A DNA stretch of 64,000 bases from Nectonema munidae (lineage: Eukaryota; Nematomorpha; Nectonematoida; Nectonematidae). The DNA lies in the NCBI GenBank assembly GCA_030549495.1, contig JAUIRK010000898.1, positions 620,001 through 684,000 on the forward strand, written 5' to 3'. This document shows, piece after piece, positions 14,301 through 23,300 of the stretch (its first letter is position 1; every line of letters begins with the position of its first letter). The notes beneath the pieces were generated by a model. The model searched no databases. It was not told where the DNA came from and was given only the letters and a program-made list of their open reading frames with translations. A program made the translations under genes and the position numbers.

Positions 14301-17300
14301 ATGGGTGATTTCAGACGAACGACCCCCCTGTGATATCTCCAAAACTAGAGCCAACTTGAAAAAACAAATGTCAGATTCGTATTCAGCGCCCTTGAAAACC
14401 CCAGAAAGCAGTCTCACTTTGCCTGCCAAAAATATTGTGTTGACCAGTGTAATAATTGATAAATTTTTCCAGGCATGTTGTCAAAAAATGAATTCGTTAT
14501 TTCCATTTTTTAGTAGTGGAGCCCGCTCAAAAGTGCCACATTAAAAAAGTGCTACGTAGCTGAACAAGTTATTTTGAAGGCTTATAAGAAATAAACAAAA
14601 CTCTATCTCTCAGGTGGCAATGAAATATTTGCGAGTCTATTTTTCTTTCACGGCTGTGAAAAAAGTAAATATAAATTAAAATTCTCTATGCTAATAAATA
14701 AATCAATTGGATTGAGTCACTGTCTGTCAAAATGTGTGCCACAGCACAGTGATGCATTGTGAGGGATTCCAAAAGTGCTGCGGCAGATTTTAAAATATAA
14801 AGAATTTCCGGAGGCAAAGATGCCCGCAAACATTGATAATTTAAGCATGATTTTATATCTCATTAACGCCGAGGTTTTTGAAAACTAATCATTTGTTTAT
14901 CTTCTTTATTCAGTTTTTATATAGCAAGTAAACTATTTTTATTATATGCAAGAAAAATACAAAACAGAGCTAAAAATGGTACATATAAAATATTGTATCT
15001 TAAATAAATTTGGATATATGCATACAGCCACGTAGCCAGCTATGGGGCACTTGGGGCCGGGCCCCACCATCAAAAAATTGAAATAATGAATTAATTTTTG
15101 ACTCTGGGCTTATACTGACAATATAAAGCAAATAAAATCTAAATAAAGAAAAATTATTGATATCATTGACGGCAACGACCAAACTGTTAACTTTGTTAGG
15201 ATGGGCCTTCTACCTGTAATAAGAAGCATATTTATAATAAAAAATGTCTCTTTGATACGAGAAACGAAAATAAGAAATATTAACCATGATAAAATCTAAA
15301 ACCTTAACAAAGAAATAGGACACACGTAGAGAAAGGAGCTTATAAACACAAAGAGAAGAGTTGTTATAAGCAGCATGTGATGCTTTAATTTTAGACAAAG
15401 CCAGTAGGTAAGCATGTAAATTAGTGCCCCATTTGGCCTCTCCAGATATAAGTTTCTGGCTACGTTACTGTATGCATATATATGTGTTCAATACTTTTAC
15501 TTATTCTAATTTGTTATTTTTGTCAGTAAAATATTAAGAACGATGACCAAAATCTTTTTTCTATCCATTTCTCAAACCAAATAATTATTTTACAATAGAA
15601 TATTCATGTTTTGTTTTTAGTGAAATAGCATAAAAATATATACACAATATTGTATACGTATCAAATACTTTTGCGCATCATTCTAAATTATGTGGGAAAA
15701 TTTTTTACTAGAATAGGTTATGAGAAGTTGGGACAAACTAAGCGAACTATTGTTCACGCAAATAAATATTTTGAAGTAAGCAATCCACTTATAAAAGGTT
15801 GATTGCGAAAATGTTTTAATCTGATCAAATTTTTGGATTTTTAAGCTTCTTCAATCTCAAAAGTCCAATCAATATTGACATTTCATCGTTTCCTCAAAGT
15901 CGCTTCATTTTTCCGTCCAAAAAGTGCTATCTTATTTGTTGAAAAACATTCATTGAGTGTATTGATTACTTTTCTTCCTAGCCTGTTCATGATTTCTTTC
16001 TCTAACTCTTCTCTGAGTGTGTACAACTATGACGGTGTCAACCTTTTCACCAGATTAGAAGCATTTCCATCACTAAGGCACGTCAATCCAGCTGTTCTTT
16101 CCTTAAATGATTCTACCTTTGCATTTTGTAACTCAACGACCTTCAAAGGTTATCCTTAAAATTCTCATATATGTATTATAAATTTGCCCCTTGTATAGCA
16201 AAAGTGCGTAAAAAATATGCTAGCAATAACACGCCAAAAGTGTCAGGATTGCCTAAAATTATTGATCTATTAATTGTACTGTGCATAAGTTGTACAATAG
16301 TTTATATCTATGATTTGCCTTAAAATTTTGTCTAAACGCCATGTGTCTATGATAATTTTAAATGCTCTATTTTTTGAGTATATCATGTGTATCATTCTTT
16401 GTTTTATTGCGGCCGTCTAGTGCAATGTTGCTTCTTTATCTGGCTCTTTGTTAAAAAAACGTTGAGAACCATTGGTGTAGAAAATTTTATAGGATCATAT
16501 ACACCTTATCTAGATCAGGGGCGCACATCCAGGTGGAGACGCTCCCTAAGTGTGATTTTAAATGGGGAGGGGTGAAAAACCTTTTCGCTCCACCAATAAT
16601 TTTGAATTTTTCAATGTTATATCTTCTTAATATCATTAAAAGACTTGTTTGGCTTGTAAGTAGAATTTTCATATTACTTTACTTGTCTATGGTTGAGTTC
16701 AGACACAAATTATTTTGAAATAAATTTAAAAAATGATAAAGATTAAGCCTCCTCTCGCCAATAATTTTAAGCATGTGCGCTCTTGATCTAGATCTATCTA
16801 ATTGATGTATTATAAGCAATACATTGAAGTTTGATTGACTATTAATTATGTGATTTTATTGGATAATCACTAATTTCTTAAAGCATTGTTTTTCAAGCTT
16901 TTTACCTTCGTTAACCCTTGAAATATATAAAATCTTTCAAGGAACCCCAAACAAGAAATATTTTTTATCACACTGTTTGAAATTGAAACAAAAGAGGATT
17001 AGATTCAAGACAAAAAATGACTTTCAATAAAACGAATGGAAATTTACAAAACTTTTGTATCAAATTTATTAATAGTGCTAGACAAAATTCCGAATGCTCC
17101 TTTATAATACCTGATTTAAGGCTATTGTTAAGGGTTTCCTGGTCAACTACAGACCTGAAACTGCCAGCAACTGGTGCAGGATCTGATAAAAATCTTTTAG
17201 AGCCACGAGATGCAGAATGTCGCTTAAACAGACATCCCAGCGTTGAACCTTTGGAACATTTTTCACTTTTTTGGAACCTTTATTAAATTTTAGAACCTTT

Positions 17301-20300
17301 TTCTTTTTTATTTTTGTTTTTAACTGTAAAATAGTGAATGCGCACATAATACAATTGAATTATAGCTAAGTGCAACTAGAGAATCCACCCCGTCCCCGTT
17401 GTCCCGGGGTAAAACAGAAAAAAATGAAATCAATGAATGAAATCATGGGGAAATACAAAAATGAACAACGTTTTGAACATGATGATGAAACACTATTAAG
17501 TTCTATCAAAAAAGAATTTTTTCTCTTTAAAGAATATAAAAAAAGACCAGAAAAGCTGGAACTAGTTTACAGTGCCCTGAAAACAATAAAGCCAACATCT
17601 TCTCTACCAGAAAGAGTATTTTCTTCAATGGGATGCTTCAAGACAAAAATAAGAAACAGATTAAATGACGAAACACTTTCGGCTTTACTTACTTTTTATG
17701 AAGTACTTTTATAAAAATGAAATAAAGTTTTGCTCAATGTCTTGCTTGCTTATATTATTTTTTTTATATTCTCAAGTATGTGTTTTGATTTAATTACACT
17801 CTTCTCTTTGTTATGTGATACACTACAAAAAGGGCCATAATATGTAAAGGTATTTCCCTTTACAATCTGAAAACAAACTTGATTGCTTTTTATTTTGTTA
17901 GACTGCTCAGAAAAAATGTTGCAGGAATTACTTTTTTATATACATAACATCAGTATGTAAGTTGATTTATTTTATTTTCTTGTGTTTCTATTTAAAATTT
18001 TGATATTTGCATATATTTATCTAGTTGTTATTTTTGTAATTGGGCTTTTAACGAATTAACTGTATTTTTAAGGTTGCTTTTGTTTAAATATTGATCTAAA
18101 TACTTTGGAAATTTAAAGAAGTTTTTGTAGATGAAGGATTTAAATAGAAAAATTTTAATAATCTTATTATTTTCCAAAAAAGTTTTTGATTATAAAAAAA
18201 TTTCAATTTAAATTTATGTTGCATACATTTTAAATGATTTATTTTTTTATATTTTGATTTCAGTTTAGATAGTAAATTTTTTTAAATGGGACGCAATATT
18301 AAGTTTAATAATGACTGGCTCAAAAAAGAAGATGCATCTGGTAAAACAATTGATTTTTGGTGTATTCGAAAGAATGATGAAGAAGCCTTTTGTAATATTT
18401 GTAAAGTTTCTATCAGTATTAAGAAAAAAGGAATTCAAGGAATAATGAATCACTCTAACACTGAAAAACATAAAAAAAACAACTGTGGAACGTTCAGATA
18501 TTCTTCAATGCACTTTAGAAACTGTTTCAAAATCAGATCAAGTTGCATCTACTTCTACGATTCCTGAAAAAGCTTGTAATCAGACTAAAGTATACTTATT
18601 CTGCAAACGAGATGAAGCAACAAAAGCTGAACTTATTTGGATGCTTAAAAGTATTTTGTCAAATTATTCATTACGTTCAAATAATGATTTAGCTGAAACT
18701 TTACAGTACATGTTTCCAGGAAAAATACCAAAAGAATTTTCACTAGGCTCTACTAAATCAAGCTATTTATTAACAGAAGCACTAGGTCCATATTTTAAAA
18801 AAATGATTTTGGATGACGCTAAAGATAAAAGTTTTGTTATTTCTTATGATGAAACAACTAACTTAGAAGATAAAAAAGAGCTAGAAATTATGATAAGATT
18901 TTGGTCAAGCATTCTTGATCAGGTTTGTTCGTTTCATCTAGAAAGTTTGCATTTAGGCCATGCTCCAAGTGAAACTATATCAAAATCAATTATCAATGTT
19001 GTTAACGCAAACAATTTAAAGTTTGAAAATTTTATTACACTTTTCAGTGATGGTCCCAATGTTAACAAAAAAGTTTTTTCCCTTATTAATGAAACAGTGA
19101 AAATTTGTAGAGGAAAAGCTCTTTTTAATGCTGGAACATGTCAGTTGCATGTAATTCACAATGCGTTTTCAAAAGGCATAAAGGCTTTGGATGAAAAAAT
19201 TTCTTCTTTTTTAACTTTTGTTTACAAATACTTTAAAGGATGGCCTACTCGTTATGAGGATTTTCACAAAGTACAAGAAGAATTAAACTACCCAATATCA
19301 AAGCTAAAGAAGCACACTGACAATCGATGGATTTCTCTTGGTGTTTCAGTTAAAAAAATATTGGAACAATGGGATGTTCTTAAAAAATATTTTCTAGTTT
19401 TCGTTCCAAATAATTGCAAGTCCGCAAAATCAAATTTTTATTACAAGTTTATTGTTGAACAGCTGAATACTCCAACTCTCAAAGTCGAACTTCTTTTTAT
19501 TAATTCAGCAATGCAGGTTTTTGAAAAATTTAACAGAAAGTTTCAGAACACTGAGCCATTAATTCATCTTATTTATGAAGAAATTATAAATCTAACCATC
19601 ACATTAGCAAACAGAATTTTAGAAACCCCTATAGAAATGAATTTCTCCATAAAAGAAATTTTAAAAAAGTTTCTAAATTCTGTTGAAAATGAATCAGAAA
19701 AATTTTTTATTGATCCAAAAAAAATGATATTTTGTGAAGAAATTAAAATTAAATTAAATAAACTGGGTATTGATTCCATTATAGTCACGAATTTTATGAA
19801 AAAATGTTTTTCTTTCTATAAGGAGTCTTGCTTTTACATATTAAAATCATCTCTATTGTGCGATGAATTAATCAACTGCTTTCGTTGTCTTTCTCCAGAT
19901 AGAAGATCGCATTTTTCTAGTTTAAGTGACATTGAAAAACTTGCTAGCATTTTGCCTCAAAAAGCTGATAAAAAGGTTTGATAGATGAATGGAAGGTTTT
20001 GCAGACTGAGACTATTCTTGAAAAATATACAAAAGATAGAGTCGATTTTTATTGGAGGTATATATTTTCAATCAAAACTTCTTCCGGAATGCTCAAGTAT
20101 CCTGTATTAATGAGCATAGTTAAAGCTGCTTTATGCGTTTCGCATGATAACGCCGATGTTGAAAGACAGTTTTCAATTTCAAAAAGAATTTTAACTGATG
20201 ATGAAAGTAATTTGTCTTTGAAATCTATGAATGCGCGTTTGGTTGTGAGAAGCGGATTGCAGTATTTTGATAACAGACCCTATGCTGTTCCTTTAACTCG

Positions 20301-23300
20301 CGAACTTCTTAATTTAGGCAAAAGTGCTTATCGAAAGCATAAAGATAATTTGGAAATAGATAAAAAGAATAAAATTGAGAAGCGAAAACAAGAAAGTGCA
20401 AAACAGAGATCAGAAGAAATCTGCCGAATTTTTAAGTCAAAAAAAGTTAAAATTGAGGAGATTGAAATGCACTACGAAGAAAAAAGTTGTGAATATGAAA
20501 TCGTTCAGAAAGTTACCAATAGTTTACTTGATAAAGCTTCAAAAAGACTTGAAGATGCTATTCATTCTAAAAATCCAACTTCTATTCATTTAGCATATAG
20601 TTTTCTTAAAGCAGCTCAGACTAAAAGAAATGAAGAACTCAAAAAAAATATTGATTTGATTCAACTAAATTCAAAAATAAACACGCAAAAATCTGGACTT
20701 ATTGATCAATTTCTAAAAAAAATAGTTTAAATGAATTATAATTTTTCTATCTTTTATTTTAAATAAAAATTTATTCAAGATTTTTGTTAGAACCTTTTTG
20801 GAACCTTTTGTATTTTCTGGAACCTTTGGAACCTTTTAATAAAAACAATGTGCTGGGATGTTAGCTTAAACTTCATATGCTGTGGATGCAAACTTGGAAA
20901 AATTCAACAATAATAATATGGGCTGCTATTCAGAAGAGCAAGGCGAACGATTCCATAAAGATGTTAATGAGATAGAGCGAAGATATCAGAGCCACTACAA
21001 TGAAAAATGATGGGAGATAAATGCATTATATCTGTGGGTTAGTGCGAGAATTCGAAATAGACTACCACCGCAAATGCAGTCATTTCTGAAGTGTACACAC
21101 TGATCATGAGTTTTATTTGTTTATACTTCAATAAGCATGTGCCATTGCAAAGTAGCGACTACAATCCCAAACTTCTGAGTAAATAATAGTGTTTTTTATA
21201 ATCTAATATATAAAGATTGTAATAATAATAGAGTAAAACAAACCAGGAAATGACATTTAGAACCAGGAATTTGGCCCAAATTTTTAACACCAAAAAATGA
21301 ATATATGAAATAAATGTAACAAAAATCATTATTTTTTTTAACTTTAGAATATTAAAATAAAATATAAAGCATTCTACATTTTTTACCAAAAAATTAGTGG
21401 ACTTTTTTCTGAACGATCCACTAAAATTCTGAATTATTTTATCAGGACTTTTACAAAAACGTCTAAGAAATAGTTTCTTTCATTTTTAGTATATCTTATT
21501 TCGATTATAGGGGCTTTTTCCATGACTTTATTCTATACTAAGATATCACAGTTTGTAAGATGAACAAGAACTTTGGTGCGATTTCAAGGGAAATGCTCTT
21601 TTCGCATGATAAATGCATTTCAAATCTCCAATTGGACACAAACTCATCTCACTTAGCTTTCAATGACATCTCCCACCAACTCTTTATAATCGATACCGCC
21701 AATGAAAGTACATTTATTGCTCAGCTTTCAAATCAATGCTATGCCTTTTGTTGGAATGAAGCAATTTCTGCGATAGCCATTCAAACTTCTTCAAATGCTG
21801 AGAAAGTTAAAATTTGTTATACACCGGATTTAGCATTCAACAATGATGACTTTCTGCTTAAGCTGACTTATCTCAATGTGGCTTTGAAGTAAAGATAATT
21901 TAGATTTTTTAATTACAATTTGCTAATAGCTTTAGAAAAAGAAATTCTTACTCAACCCAAACCCATTTAGTACCAATGTTCCCAAAGGAAACGCAAACTA
22001 CTCTTGTTTTGAATAGAATTAAGAAGACGTGTGCGTTCTCTAAGGCAATGTTGTTAGTAAATGGGTTAAGCTAAACTCACAAGTTTTTTCGTGAAACAGC
22101 AAAAGTAACATTATAATTAGCTAAAATAATAAGCCAATTAAACAATTTTTTAGGAAATTTATTGATTTCAAGTTTCATATTTTCATATAGGAAAATTAGG
22201 CTCAATCTTGATATTTTATTGAATTCGTCAAATTTATCAATGTCATCATCATCCATTTTGCTTTCTAGGCCTGGTTATTGTTCCCAAAAGGTCGGGGTCA
22301 ACCCAAATTTATCAATATCTTAATTGTAATTAATCTTAATCTTGAGATTTAATTCATAAAAATATTGTGAAACTTTATTATATAGATAAGATAGGCTGGC
22401 TATGAAAAATCATTTTATTTCAAGCCATCGCAATTTTCTCATTTGTCCATTCAAGAAAGACAGTGTTCAAGATTTCGCATTGACGTAACGGAAAATGTTT
22501 CCAGCTCCCAAATGAGTGTCTACAAAAATAAGACTATTTCTACACCTTTCCTTCCTAATTTAGAAACACATAAGCAAATGTTCTCTTTTTACCAAAGTGC
22601 TCATTTCAATTATTTCTTCACGTCGACATGTCAGCTTCTAGAGCAAAAATAAAGAATATCAATCTGCTGATTGGAAAGGGACCAAAAATATTTCATTAGC
22701 TTTCAAAATAAACATAAACAGTTGCGTTGTGTAAGTGCACATCAGTGATTCTCAAAGCGTGCGGCTGAGCTCCCTCATTCGCTCCAAACCATGGCAATGT
22801 GTGTCCAGTCGCGTATTCAAAGAAAAATAATCATCATCACTAGGTGGTTATTATTGATGAATTTGAATTGCATTGAATTTCTATTAACAAAGATACCTAA
22901 TTCAAATAAACTGGAAGGCAAACAAATATAAAAAACAATACTTCATCTTGTGAAAGAGGGAGCTATGACACAACGCGCTTCTTGAATACGGCACTGGGCG
23001 TGCCTTATGAAACTTCACCCAATATTACAATCGCTATGCATTTAATGCTATACATAGATAATCAGCAGGCAATCCATGACTTTACAAGTTTGAGAAGCCT
23101 TGCTTTAGGTTGTCAAATAACGAACAATATTTAATTAATTAATTCTTATAAATGTATTTTGACCGAAACTTATAAAAAGGAGGACAAAAAATTTGGGATG
23201 CGTCGTAGATTTTTCGAAAAGCATCATCCATTTTTACTTATTTGAATATTTTCAAAGGTCTTTTGCCGAAGAGTTCACGTTAGAAATGAAAAGCTTTGTA

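Larger units (their letters stand above)
17230..20863 (+). mobile_element. 3.6-kb hAT transposon
   Basis: Short terminal repeats (left AGACATCCCAGC; right, inverted, TAACATCCCAGC) are flanked by the perfect 8-bp duplication GCTTAAAC at 17222-17229 and 20864-20871. Near both ends GGAACCTTT occurs several times, always in the same orientation, so these are direct and not inverted subterminal motifs. The element holds a hAT transposase gene in three frames (18286-20730) and, upstream of it, a second C-terminal hAT fragment from a different family (17370-17714). Confidence 0.9.
17096..21110 (+). mobile_element. Old relic of the EEQGERFH transposon family, split by a hAT insertion
   Basis: The two outer pieces, about 17096-17229 and 20864-21110, encode fragments parallel to the 570-aa protein of the 12-kb element: FLVNYRPETASNW (like FLGNHKADNYKQL), then MSLKLHML across the insertion point (like VSIKVHFL), then CYSEEQGERFHKD and IERRYQSHYNE. 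The relic is degraded (stop codons, frame changes) and its terminal repeats were not found. The 3.6-kb hAT element sits at 17230-20863 between the two pieces. Confidence 0.75.
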
